DNA from: Plantago major
Lineage: Eukaryota > Streptophyta > Magnoliopsida > Lamiales > Plantaginaceae
Reading direction: 5' to 3'
DNA: 64,000 nucleotides
Assembly (NCBI GenBank): GCA_026545765.1
Contig: CM048844.1
Location: 67,722,035-67,786,034 of the forward strand
Of this stretch, positions 32,041 to 42,631 are shown piece after piece. The position numbers and the translations under genes are program-made. The first letter of the stretch is position 1; every line of letters begins with the position of its first letter. A model generated the notes under the pieces. The model ran no database searches, was not told the origin of the DNA, and was given only the letters and a program-made list of their open reading frames with translations.

Positions 32041-32830
32041 GTTTCAGCGCAACTTTATCCTTGGATTCAACTCCTTCACAGTAAACAATTCTTGATAAGG
32101 ATCAGAACACTTAGAACTTTCGTGCTACTTAGAATTCAAGAGCTTTAGTCGCAATAGTAAGCTAGAGAGTAAGTGGGTAGAAGGCTTGTATGCTTGAATG
32201 TAAGTTGTGTTCAGTGTAGTTCTTCCAAGCATTCTAAGTGGTGATATTTATAGTTAAATTTCCATCCATTTTGAGAAGTGTCCGTTAGGCTCTTTTAAAT
32301 TCAAACTATTGATATATGAAAATAGTACTGCAGTGAGCTTTGTCTCTTTTCAGAGATTTCCTCTTTTGTTCAGACATCTCTGTCTGTGTAATAAATGCAT
32401 TGTACTATTTTTTTCCTGTAGTCTCAACGGATAGGTGCAAGGTATCTGAGCCTTGACATGCTCCTTTCTCAGTAACATTCACTCTTCAGATATCTATCAA
32501 GAGACTTGTCCTTTGAAAAACACTTGTTTCATTAAGGTATCAAGTATGAGGTTTCTGAGGAGACATTTCTCCTTCGTCTTCAGCAATCTTGTGCAGTTTC
32601 TTGATCTTCAAAAATTGAGTTCTTCTGCTGGATGATTGCTTCTTGGTCTTATTCAAAGATATAATAATTAAATTCAGAGACCTAACATCCTATACAAGAT
32701 TTTCTAGACTAACATACTCAGTAAGCTTCCTCCTTTACAATGTTCAAGTAAACTAAGATTACTAGTTACCTTTCTGAGCTAATATAAGTCATTGAGGTTG
32801 CTGATCAAAATCTAAACATATATTCCTAAC
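32041..32830 (-). repeat. Copia LTR fragment (5' half)
   Basis: Matches the Copia LTR from the CAACTTTATC...CTTCACA region to ATTCCTAAC, including the TATA-like box read on - at about 32246-32254. The 3' half, with the hairpin array and G-run, is absent, and no target-site duplication was identified. Confidence 0.8.
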
Positions 32831-33793
32831 GGCCTTAGATGTTTTTGCTCTCTTCCCACACTATATAAGAGTGCCTTGGGTCACCAAAAATCACACACTA
32901 TTCTTCTCTCAAGAGAGAAAAAGACTAGAGAGAAGAAAAAAACCCTAAGAGGCAGAAACCCTGACCGTCAGCAGCCAAGAAGAAGAAACCCTGGCCCTCA
33001 AGAACATTGAAGAACGAAGAACACAACCTTAAAAATAAGCATACTCTTTCCTTTATTTTATGTTATTAGAATAATGATGATGTTAACTTGCGTTATGAGT
33101 AGTTAAACTATTTGGTAAAGGCGAACCGCCGAAACTCTGGTGTGCTACTTCTTTATATACCGTGATTTATTAATGAATTAGTTTTAGATATAATTCATAT
33201 TTGTTCTCTATTAGTTAGACTTTCTACATGGGGTAGCTTTACTGACTATGCCTCGTTTTATGTTATTACGTCCTGTGTAACTTGTCCTTGTGCAACGTGG
33301 TGGTATGTTGAGTGACACATCCTACTATTTGTATAACGCAAGGGTGTCTAGATTGACTACCTCTCGATCATGCTGGCATGTCTCCTTGCGGCCAAAAGAC
33401 GACAAGTACGTAGTCTTTATCTAAGTAGTTGGGAGTAGCACGGTAAGAGGGGAGGTTTGGAAACATTTACACTTTTTTAAATATTGATTACAAAACCTGT
33501 TTAATTACGATTCGCTATATATATGATCCTGCATGCTAGATAAAGAATTGATTTCAAAACAGAGAATTTTGTTTACTTTTAAATAATTTAGAATAATATG
33601 TGTTGTTAATTACTTGTTACTATGCTAAGTGTACGTGGAGAACGATATTCCGAATCAGCTATCCACTATATTAATCGTATTTGTAGAATAGTAGACTTCC
33701 AGCTTAATATAAATTTAAATATTTGCGTGTGATTGGAAACAACTGAGTACAACAAAATTTGGTTTCCCAAGCACCCGTCAAAGTCTTTGTGAA
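32831..33793 (+). repeat. Probable unidentified LTR fragment with TATA-like box
   Basis: CTATATAAG at 32861-32869 is followed by CT-rich and AAACCCT-rich leader-like sequence and then about 700 bp of AT-rich non-coding DNA. The composition resembles an LTR or a gene promoter plus leader, but no ends, repeats or coding sequence were found to settle it. Confidence 0.35.
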
Positions 33794-33860
33794 GGGCGAA
33801 GTGGATTAGTTAAAGGATTATGCCACCTTCAGATACCACAATGAACAAGTGTTATTTACA
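33794..33860 (+). repeat. Short Copia LTR fragment
   Basis: Matches the segment GGCGAAGTGGATTAGTT...CACCTTCAGATACCAC of the Copia LTR in + orientation (compare 11383-11450), with no LTR sequence on either side. Confidence 0.7.
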
Positions 33861-34490
33861 TACAAGAACTTAGATGTCTATCTGTAAAAGTAAAATTGCT
33901 CACTGAAAGCACACACTCAACCACTTAATTGTAAACCACTTCCTCGCTCTAAAAGTTAAGCACCTACAAATACTTGTACCTATTGAGAAAATCTGTTTTA
34001 GACACAATCAATTTTAAAGTCTATTAAACCCTCGACTTTAACCTTGTTGTCTAAGAGACCAAAAGGTTATTATTAAATTTCCTAGGAGAATATCCAGGAG
34101 ATTTTAATTAGTTTTGAATTGGATTTCTCTTAAATGTGGATCGCAATTGAACTAGACTAAAGAAAAGAGATTACAAACCCACCCAGTCGGCCCCATTCAA
34201 CCACTATACCTAATGGGGAGGAGGTTTTACCCTGTCCTATATTTATACTCACAAGGCGAAAGAAAAGGACAACTGAAAGAGTTTGCCTTCTTTTATTCTC
34301 TCTTTATCTAGAGAATAAATATTATCTTCTTTGTTTTAGCATATTTTTTACATCGAATATAGCTTGATTGTTAGTGTGCACATCACATTAGTGGTATAAC
34401 AAAATATAGAGAAATACAAATGACACCCCGCTGTCTGGAGTGCCCAAGGAAGGCGACTTTTACTTCCTCTTCTTTGTTGCTTGTAGTTTT
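33861..34490. other. AT-rich sequence without recognised features
   Basis: About 630 bp with no supported ORF, repeat end or promoter signal. It ends directly at the TGTTGG terminus of a Copia LTR fragment. Confidence 0.5.
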
Positions 34491-34579
34491 TGTTGGTCCA
34501 GATAACGGCAAAGTAAAAGACTATACGAAGTTGAATAGTCTTTTAAAACTTTTGTCGATAAAACAGTTTCTCAGCAGAA
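34491..34579 (-). repeat. Copia LTR terminal fragment (3' end)
   Basis: The first 80-90 bp of a - strand Copia LTR (TGTTGGTCCAGATAACGGC...GTTTCTCAG), cut by the Gypsy LTR fragment at 34580. The G-run is absent at the usual place (CTATACGAAG instead). It may be a vestige of the 3' LTR of the - strand element to its right, but no TGGTC target-site copy precedes it. Confidence 0.65.
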
Positions 34580-35135
34580 TGATATGCTCAAATTACTACT
34601 TAGGAAACAAGTAGAAAGCAGTTGCTGTAAATAGACAATGCTAACCACGAGGTCATTCGCTAAGGAATCAATTAGGCTATCGCAACGATTGAAAACAAAC
34701 AGTTACTTGTGAAACAATGTTGATTTGTTTGAATTTGAGTACTCCTTAAAACTAGAAAACGGAAATTACCAATGTAGTTGTTTGTAAGATTGAGGTAGAA
34801 GGAACACAGTAGTTACGATCAAGTAATGCTAATTCGCTCTAGGGATACGTTCATACTGTCACACGGTCGGTGTACAGAAAACTATCAATTCAACCTATAC
34901 CAAACGAGTTTGAAGATATTTGAACTAGAGAAATCGTGGGTCGTTAATCCGCGATCCTTAACCAAAACGTTTTAGAGAATCTTTGAACTAGAGTATTGAA
35001 TTGAAGGGTTTTTACGAAGATCTTTGAACGAGCCTAACGTATATGAACGATTTCAAACCCTAGAAGCGAATACGCAAAGCTATAACGCAACTACCATGTT
35101 CGGAGGGATTTAGCTACTCATAATCGAATCAAGGG
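34580..35135 (-). repeat. Athila-like LTR fragment
   Basis: Begins TGATATGCTCAAATTAC and matches the left 550 bp of the solo LTR at 28023 up to ACTCATAATCGAA, then breaks off directly into the third ORF of the - strand Copia element. The GC-palindrome part of the LTR is absent. Confidence 0.8.
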
Positions 35136-36254
35136 TATTGATGAGTTCATCTTCAGCGACGGCAGGTATCTGAGAATCGACAACCTCAATGGGTGTGCCT
35201 TCTGATTTGCCAGCAGACTTCTTCTGTGATGTTCTGGGCTTCTTGGTTGCAACTTTTCCCTCAGATACCTCTTCATTCTTTCGCTTCTTGGAACCTTTCT
35301 GAGATCCAGTAACCTTTTTCATCATGTTTGTATACTCATACTTGTAGAATAGGTTACTGTTGGCTATGTATGCCTTCTCTCTGAGCTCAATGCCAAGCTT
35401 TTCCAGCAAGTAGCATATCTTTAGACCATAGCTTATTGTGGTCTTTGGCTCAGAAAGTCCTTTAGCGATTGTAGGCTCAAAGCTTTGAATTTTCTTCACA
35501 AAATTCATGAAGGCATACTTTTCCCCAATTGAAAGGGTTTTCCAGCCTTTTGTCTTGTTGTTGCAACAAGAACATCATCATCCAGCGTTCTTGGCTTATC
35601 TGGTCAGCACCTCCTTGTAGACCATCAAAGCATCTGTGAAGAATGCATGCCAACACATCCCAGTGAACCAGCAGATGTATGGTTCTGATGTCAGCAAGCT
35701 TGAAATCAGTGGGTGTATCTTATTTTTCAAGATCACACACATCACTGAACAATTGTTTTACACCTTCAAGGAGATCATCATCCTTGGTGTCTATTTCAAA
35801 ATCCTTTCCAATATTTTAAAGGTCAAACAACTTGCAGAAAGTTGTTGAGTCCAGAAGGATTTCCTTTCCTTGGACTGACGTTTTTATAGACACTATTGCA
35901 GTGCCTTCTGTAACACATGATATAATCCTGGAGTTATTGTAAAATTCCAGTACATCCAGTGAAGAGACTCCGCTGGGAACAACAGATAAAAAACCCTTGA
36001 TTTGTGCCTTTTCAAGCATGTCAAGGATTAACTTCCTGTCGGCTTGACTTTCAATAGCAGTCGTGAGGTACTCCTCAATCATGGCACCACCCCAAATCAT
36101 TCTGTGATTTGAAGTCCAATGATCGGGATTGAAGTTCCCTACCAATCGATTGTTAATAACTACCAACTCTAACTACCAACTCTGGTGCTTGCTTTTCAGC
36201 AGTATCAGTGGTAGTATTTTGGGATTTCTGGGTAGTTCATCGTTTGGGGGCCAT
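35136..36254 (-). pseudogene. Third ORF of the - strand Sirevirus-like element, N-terminal part
   Basis: Homologue of 17940-19160 and 59349-60560. ATG at 36254-36252 starts MAPKR. It contains RLVGNFNPDHWTSNHRMIW and NQ/SQADRKLILDMLEKAQIKGF (36166-35816), then FVKKIQSFEPTIAKGLSEPK and basic clusters GSKKRKNEEV and KKPRTSQKK (about 35280-35215), ending in one DELINT unit. It retains Gln in the PFQLG region where both + copies have TAA. An early stop follows MAPKR and a frameshift lies near 35540-35820. The intron-bearing and coiled-coil parts are lost at the junction with the Gypsy LTR fragment. Confidence 0.75.
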
Positions 36255-36890
36255 CTCTTTATATAGCGTGAGTTTTTCGAAGGTCTGAAAGTGATTAATG
36301 TGAAAGATTAGTGATGCTTTGCAGAAAAACTAATTTGGGAGCAGAGATTTGCAGAGAAAATAGAAGAAAGAAATTTGCTATTCTTGTGCAAGTCAAAATG
36401 TTGGATTAGGCGAAAGTGAATTCTTTTGCCAAAATCCTATGTATATAACAATGTAATGTCAACAGTCACATACATATAAATTAATTTTGTGTGTAGTTAT
36501 CTGTGTATTGCAGACAGGCGTGGGTAAAAGCTTGTTCGGCATTAAATGCATAGTGGGCCCTGTCTGAATTTCAACAGTCCACTATTTACTGAGAGTTAAT
36601 CTCTGCCGTAAAGATCAATAGCCCATTTCATCAAGGATCACCATTGCTTCTTCAGCAATGATCACAATCAACAATTGTAATTGTGCCCATTTAATGAATT
36701 TTGGCTATTAGCTATCTGAATCACGTTTCTGTGTGAATGAGAACACTGTTGTATCTGATTCTATCTTATACTTATTGTCTTTTCAATGTTTTTCACGAAG
36801 ATAAAAATAATTCAAATTTCAAGATAGTAGTTAACTGTAGACAGTTGTACTATTTTCTTTTGTGTTCCCCCTCACTGAGTGATCTAGATA
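36255..36890 (-). promoter_or_regulatory. Region between pol and the third ORF (- strand copy)
   Basis: Homologous to 17316-17939 but diverged. A TATATA-like box on - lies at about 36438-36444 and the purine tract, seen as TTCCCCCTCACTG on +, at 36866-36878. No coding sequence. Confidence 0.55.
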
Positions 36891-37022
36891 TTTGAGTACC
36901 CGTCTCAGATATCTTCAAATAGCCATTTTACCCTTTAGCCTTTGGTTTCTGGATACCCGTTCCAGATTCCTCTTTTCAGGATACCCGTTCCAGATTTCTC
37001 TTCTCTGGATACCCGTTCCAAA
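36891..37022 (-). repeat. Post-pol hairpins (- strand copy)
   Basis: Four units sharing the loop TACCCGT on + (ACGGGTA on -): 36891-36909 with TTGAG/CTCAG arms, 36948-36966 with perfect TCTGGA/TCCAGA arms, 36976-36994 with one mismatch and 37004-37022 with one mismatch. The last three units repeat with a period of about 28 bp. Confidence 0.7.
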
Positions 37023-37189
37023 TCCCTTTTCTCTCTCCTTTGATATCTTTCATCAGATATCTGAACTTTTTCAGTTCTTTGGTAGCTCCATTAGTCCAAG
37101 ACTATATCTTAAGGCTAAGAATCTACTTTCTTGTAGTGGCTTAGTGAAGATATCTGCAAGTTGGTCTTCAGTGCCAATCTTGAGTATCT

Positions 37190-38329
37190 CTATATTGCCT
37201 TTTTCAACATGTCTCTGATGAAGTGGTGTCTAACATCAATGTGCTTTGTTCTAGCATGAAGCTTAGGATTCTGAGTTATGGCAATAGCACTTGTGTTGTC
37301 ACAGAAAATGGGAGTTTTCTCTTCATTGAGTCCATAGTCTCTGAGTTGTTGTATCCAAAATATTTGTGAAGCACAACACCCAGCAACAATATATTCAGCC
37401 TCTGTGGTAGATGTAGCAATTGAGTTTTGTTTCTTACCGAACCATGATATCAATCTGGCACCAAGAAATTGACAAGCTCCTGAGGTGCTTTTTCTATCAA
37501 GCAATGATCCAGCATAGTCAGCGTCTGAATAGCCAACCAAACTCAATCCACTGTCTTTTGGATACCACAATCGAACTTCTACAGTACCCTTTACATACCT
37601 TAATATCTTCATAGCAATGTTGTAGTGTGATTGCATTGGATTTGTCTGAAATCTAGCACACACTCCAACTGCATATTGAATATTAGGTCTACTTATAGTG
37701 AGGTACAGTAGAGACCCAATCAATTTCCTATACTTGTGTTCTTCAACACTCTTGTCAGATTCAGTATAGGTCATTTTGGTTCCAATGATCATAGGTATCT
37801 TAGCATTCTTTTCAGAAGGCTTTAAATTGAACTTGTTGAGCATGTCTTTTGCATACTTTGTTTGACTAATGAATATTCCATCATTGAGTTGCTTGACTTG
37901 CAGCCCTAGGAAGTAATTCAATTCTCCCATCATGCTCATCTCGAATTTACCTTTCATGAGTTCAGCAAAGTCTTCACAAAGTTGCTGGTCTTTAGATCCA
38001 AATATAATGTCATCAACATATACTTGAACTAAAAGTAGTTTCCCATCATGGTTCAATGTGAAGAGTGTTTTATCAACATCTCCTTTATTGAAACCACTTT
38101 CTAGTATGTATCTGGCCAATGTATCATACCATGCTCTTGGAGCTTGTTTCAGCCCATACAGAGCTTTCTGAAGCTTATAAACCATCCTACTTTCTGAGGA
38201 AACTTCAAAACCTAGTGGTTGCTCAACATAGACTTCGTCAGCAAGTTCACCATTTAGAAATGCACTCTTGACATCCATTTGATAAACTGTAAAGTCATTA
38301 TGAGCTGCGAAGGCTAGAAAGAGTCTTAT
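37190..38329 (-). pseudogene. RT (C-terminal part) and RNase H of the - strand Sirevirus-like element
   Basis: The best preserved stretch of pol in the window: one frame of 362 residues (38278-37190) from [20 protein letters not shown] through [36 protein letters not shown] (YVDD catalytic motif), YLTISRPNIQYAVGVCARFQ, and RNase H with LVGYSDADYAGSLLDRKSTS, ATSTTEAEYIVAGCCASQIF and RTKHIDVRHHFIRDML. After DMLKKAI the frame is lost; the last residues of RNase H lie at about 37190-37090. Its N-terminal part continues at 42637, across the nested element. Confidence 0.9.
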
Positions 38330-40352
38330 TGTGACGCCCTATCACCCTCACAGATAATTACCGACAGTAAAATTATAATTTAGACGCGCGGAAGCTTTAA
38401 AAAGTACTTTGACCACAATTACATATGCATGCTAGCAAAATACATTTTCAGAAGCTTTATGCAGTAAATAAGCTTTTACAGAACGAAAGTCTTTTCATGA
38501 ATGATATGCAGATGACGAGCCGAGGGAGAAGGATTGGAAACCAGCCGGCCGACCTTGGATACATGACTTTAACTTCTACTTAGCTAAATTCTTTCCTTTA
38601 TCCTTTTCTTCAAGAACTATAAAAAAAAACATCGCAATTGGGATGAGTTGCCGGCTCAGTAAGTATAATCAGTAACAGGTCATTTAGTAACTTGTAAAAA
38701 TAACCGGCACAAGCCATTTAACGACAAGTAAGCACATCACTTTCAGTCACATATATTCACAATCAGCATATGATTTCCATTTATTTCATAGTTCCAAATC
38801 ACATAAGTTCACTTCTCATTCCAACAGATCAACTATAAACACTTGACATCATTCGCATTTATATAATAATGCACACGTGCTTAGTCATTTTCTTTGTCTG
38901 CTATGGCTCTGTTACGACCAGGAGTAATTCGTGATCATGATAACATATTTCATATAGATTCCAGCCGTACCTGGAATTCTATATTTCATACAGAGTCCAT
39001 CCAGTGATGGATATTCAGAGCCCAACCAGTGTTGGATATCTCCAACCAGTGTTGGATATCCAGACAAGCTGGAAAACACATGACTTAAGATCGTCAGCAG
39101 CCATAACAGAATCCTCTTATCTCTTATGAATGCAATTCACATAATCATGTTTATAAATAATATACGACTAATACTTTATCAGAAAACAGTATCTTTTCAG
39201 ACAGCAGCACATATCACATCCGTACATGAGAACAATTCACCAACACACATATCCCATCCGTACATGGGAACAATCGATCACGTATCATCAGCCAATCACT
39301 TTTAGCTTTTCATCATTTCAGAACATAACATTTCACAGATATAGCACGCCACAGTATATTTCACACATTTCATATCACAACTTCAACCATATAATTCACA
39401 TATACATAGCTCGTACGCTAGCACCATAACAATAATTTCAAGTTATACATATTTGTCAAACAACAAGTTACCGAAATTATTTATAAAGATACTAAACAAC
39501 GAGTTACTAAAATACACTTACCAATTGACTGTCGAAAAATTGTATTATCGTTACCGTACCACCTCTAGGTGCTAAATAACCCTTCTCCGATAATTCCTGA
39601 AATTATGCGACTCTTTTCAACTATTTCACATCTTTGTCTATCTTGTTCAATGGTGCGAGAGGGGTCTGCGAATCGATGGTGTGGATGAGCTGGGTGTTTG
39701 GTTAAATAGATTAATAGAGAGGTAATTATATGGTGACCAATAAATAGGTGTTTAGTTAATGGTCTGAATAAATCGCGTGTGTTTCATATTCAATGAACAG
39801 CTAAGAGATGAATGATATGAAGGATCAAGTTGAAATACTTGCTGCAGACTTGAGGCGGTGGAAGTTGCAGCAAAACTAATGAGGCGGTGAAGAATTACTC
39901 AGCAACTCAGTAACACGTGTAATTAATCACATACATCTTAGTGTAACCAAGATATTTGGCCGTGGAGAATGCATATCAACATATACAGTTATAATATTTC
40001 TTTAATCACCGAATTATTTGCACCAGCCTGCTTAATTCGATTTTTCCAAAGATAATCCGAAAGTCAAAGAGATACACCAAACAAATACTATAAATTCATA
40101 CGGTTCATATTACGGTGTCCGTTCTTTCATAGGACCTCGTTTAGATATAAAACGGTTAAAATTAAAACTAGTAACAAGCCGGTCCAAAACTATATAAATC
40201 AACGATAACAATTAAAATTCAAAACCTCACGTAATATTAATTCACTTTTTTCACAAATAATGCCACGTGTGTAACACATATCGAAATATTAAAATTTTCT
40301 TAAAAACATATTTAAACATGCTTAAGAGGTGAAAAAGGTCAGGGGCGTGACA
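38330..40352 (-). repeat. Left (3') LTR of the LARD-like element
   Basis: 2023 bp, TGTGACGCCC to GGGCGTGACA. Nearly identical to the right LTR over the outer parts, but the segment at about 39525-39985 has no counterpart there. Holds the hairpin cluster at 38959-39072 and 39215-39268. Confidence 0.9.
38959..39268. repeat. Small hairpins with recurring loops in the LARD LTR
   Basis: TTCCAG-CCGTAC-CTGGAA (38959-38976), TCCATC-CAGT-GATGGA (38996-39011), CCAAC-CAGT-GTTGG (39022-39035 and 39042-39055), CCAG-ACAAG-CTGG (39060-39072), and CCGTAC-loop hairpins at 39215-39230 and 39253-39268 (CCCAT/ATGGG). Two loop sequences recur with unrelated stems. Most of these are also in the right LTR (about 41389-41695). 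Confidence 0.75.
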
Positions 40353-40759
40353 AATCTCCCCCACTAAAAGAAATTTCGTCCCGAAATTTTACACGTATAG
40401 ACGTTTACGTACTTTCAAGTAACAAGCTTCCATTCAAGACATACATTATAGCAACACTTTAAACATATATGCACTTTTAACAATTAAGCAAATCATAGCT
40501 CACCTAACTTCAAATAAGATGCACGTGAATGTGACTCTGGCTCGGCTGCTCCTTTCCCTCGAAAACATGTACTCATCATGAAATGCATCTTAATGCTTCA
40601 AAAATTACTCAACTTGAAACTCATACAGAAAGATCCTGTAATTGTGATGCACGTGCCATGCAAAGTGTCTACAGAACCCCTAACCTGAGCTTAAATGCAT
40701 GTGTCACGAAAACTATCAACAGAATAGAACCCCTACCTGGGGCTCTGATACCACTAACT
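40353..40759 (-). other. Interior of the LARD-like element with PBS and polypurine tract
   Basis: 407 bp. At its left edge, the - strand purine tract (GTGGGGGAGATT, about 40354-40363) adjoins the left LTR. At its right edge, GGGGCTCTGATACCACTAACT on + gives TGGTATCAGAGCCCC on - as primer-binding site (about 40740-40754). No ORF of a known family. Confidence 0.85.
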
Positions 40760-42631
40760 TGTGACGCCCTATAACCCTCACAGATAATTACCGACAGTAA
40801 AATTATAATTTAGACGCGCGGAAGCATTAAAAAGTACTTTGACCACAATTACATATGCATGCTAGCAAAATACATTTTCAGAAGCTTTATGCAGTAAATA
40901 AGCTTTTACAGAACGAAAGTCTTTTCATGAATGATATGCAGATGACGAGCCGAGGGAGAAGGATTGGAAACCAGCCGGCCGACCTTGGATACATGACTTT
41001 AACTTCTACTCAGCTAAATTCCCTCCTTTGTCCTTTTCTTCAAGAACTATAAAAAAAACATCGCAATTGGGATGAGTTGCGGGCTCAGTAAGTATAATCA
41101 GTAACAGGTCATTTAATAACTTGTAAAAATAACCGGCAACAAGCCATTTAACGACAAGTAAGCACATCACTTTCAGTCACATATATTCACAATCAGCATA
41201 TGACTTCCATTTATTTCATAGTTCAAAATCACATAAGTTCACTTCTCATTCCAACAGATCAACTATAAACACTTGACATCATTCGCATTTATATAATAAT
41301 GCACACGTGCTTAGTCATTTTCTTTGTCTGCTATGGCTCTGTTACGACCAGGAGTAATTCGTGATCACGATAACATATTTCATATAGATTCCAGCCGTAC
41401 CTGGAATTCTGTATGAAATCTATATTTCATACAGAGTCCATCCAGTGATGGATATTCAGAGCCCAACCAGTGTTGGATATCCAGACAAGCTGAAAAACAT
41501 AACACATGACTCAAGATCGTCAGCAGCCATAACATAATCCTCTTATCTCTTATGAATGCAATTCACATAATCATGTTTATAAATAATATACGACTAATAC
41601 TTTATCAGAAAACAGTATCTTTTCAGACAGCAGCACATATCCCATCCGTACATGAGAACAATTCAGCAACACACATATCCCATCCGTACATGGGAACAAT
41701 TGATCACGTATCATCAGCCAATCACTTTTAGCTTTTTATCATTTCAGAACGTAAATTTCACAGATATAGCACGCCATAGTATATTTTCACACATTTCATA
41801 TCACAACTTCAACCATATAATTCACATATACATAACCCGTACGCTAACACCACATCAAGTCACACATATTTGTCAAACAACGAGTTACCGAAATTATTTA
41901 CAAAGATACTAAACAACGAGTTGCTAAAAACACTTACCGTGACCGTCAACGTGTTACTAGCAGTATCCACTCGATCTCCAGTTGCTAATTATCCTTTGTA
42001 AGTTTCGGACATCACATACTGTTGCTAACTGAAATCTTATTTCTACTTCTTTCTTTTAGCACTCCAACCTTTCTCTCTCCGTTGTCTCTCTATGAGATAA
42101 TTAACGACTTGTGCGTGTGTCTGACAGAAATGTAATTGTGTGTGTAGTATCAAAATAGTGATGATCAGAACCAACTTGCACCTTTAATTAATAACTAAAA
42201 GATAAGTATGGAATGAGAGGCGGTAGAAATGAAGGAAAATAAGGCGGTGGACGTGAGTCTATGTATTGGTTTAATACTATTTTAATACTTGAATTAATTG
42301 CACGAGCCTGCTTATTTTGGTTTTTACAAATACGACCCGAAAGTCGAAAAGGTACACTAAACAAATACTTTAAATTCATGCGATTCATATTATGGTGTCC
42401 GTTCTTTCATAGGCCCTCGTTTGGATATAAAACGATTAAATTTAAAAGTAGTAACAAGCCGGTCCAAAACTATATAAATCAACGATAACAATTAAAATTC
42501 AAAAACTCACGTAATATCAATTCACTTTTTCACAAATAATGCCACATGCGTAACACATATCAAAATATTAAAATTTTCTTAAAAACATATTTAAACATGC
42601 TTATGAGGTGAAAAAGGTCAGGGGCATGACA
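40760..42631 (-). repeat. Right (5') LTR of the LARD-like element
   Basis: 1872 bp, TGTGACGCCC to GGGCATGACA. The middle (about 41937-42265) is unrelated to the middle of the left LTR. An 11 bp perfect stem with a 4-base loop at 41409-41434 (arms CTGTATGAAAT and ATTTCATACAG) is half deleted in the left LTR. Confidence 0.9.

Larger units (their letters stand above)
38330..42631 (-). mobile_element. Non-autonomous LTR retrotransposon (LARD-like), nested
   Basis: Two LTRs and a 407 bp interior without coding capacity, inserted in RT with target-site duplication CTTAT at 38325-38329 and 42632-42636. The - strand orientation is set by a primer-binding site next to the right LTR and a purine tract next to the left LTR. 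LTR ends form a 10 bp inverted repeat (TGTGACGCCC / GGGCGTGACA). Ends of this kind followed by TGGTATCAGAGCC are usual in Tekay/Del-type chromoviruses, so it may be a non-autonomous derivative of that lineage. Confidence 0.88.

Noticed and set aside
32861..33060. Host gene promoter and 5' leader (TATA box, CT-rich leader, AAACCCT words)
   Set aside because: No ORF with homology follows; LTR-like composition and fragment-rich surroundings make an LTR remnant more likely. Kept only as a low-confidence repeat.
39226..41912. Two similar short ORFs (starting MRTIHQHTYPIRTWEQ and MRTIQQHTYPIRTWEQ) in the LARD element
   Set aside because: They lie at the same place in the two LTRs and are similar only because the LTRs are. 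They overlap the hairpin cluster and match no family I know.
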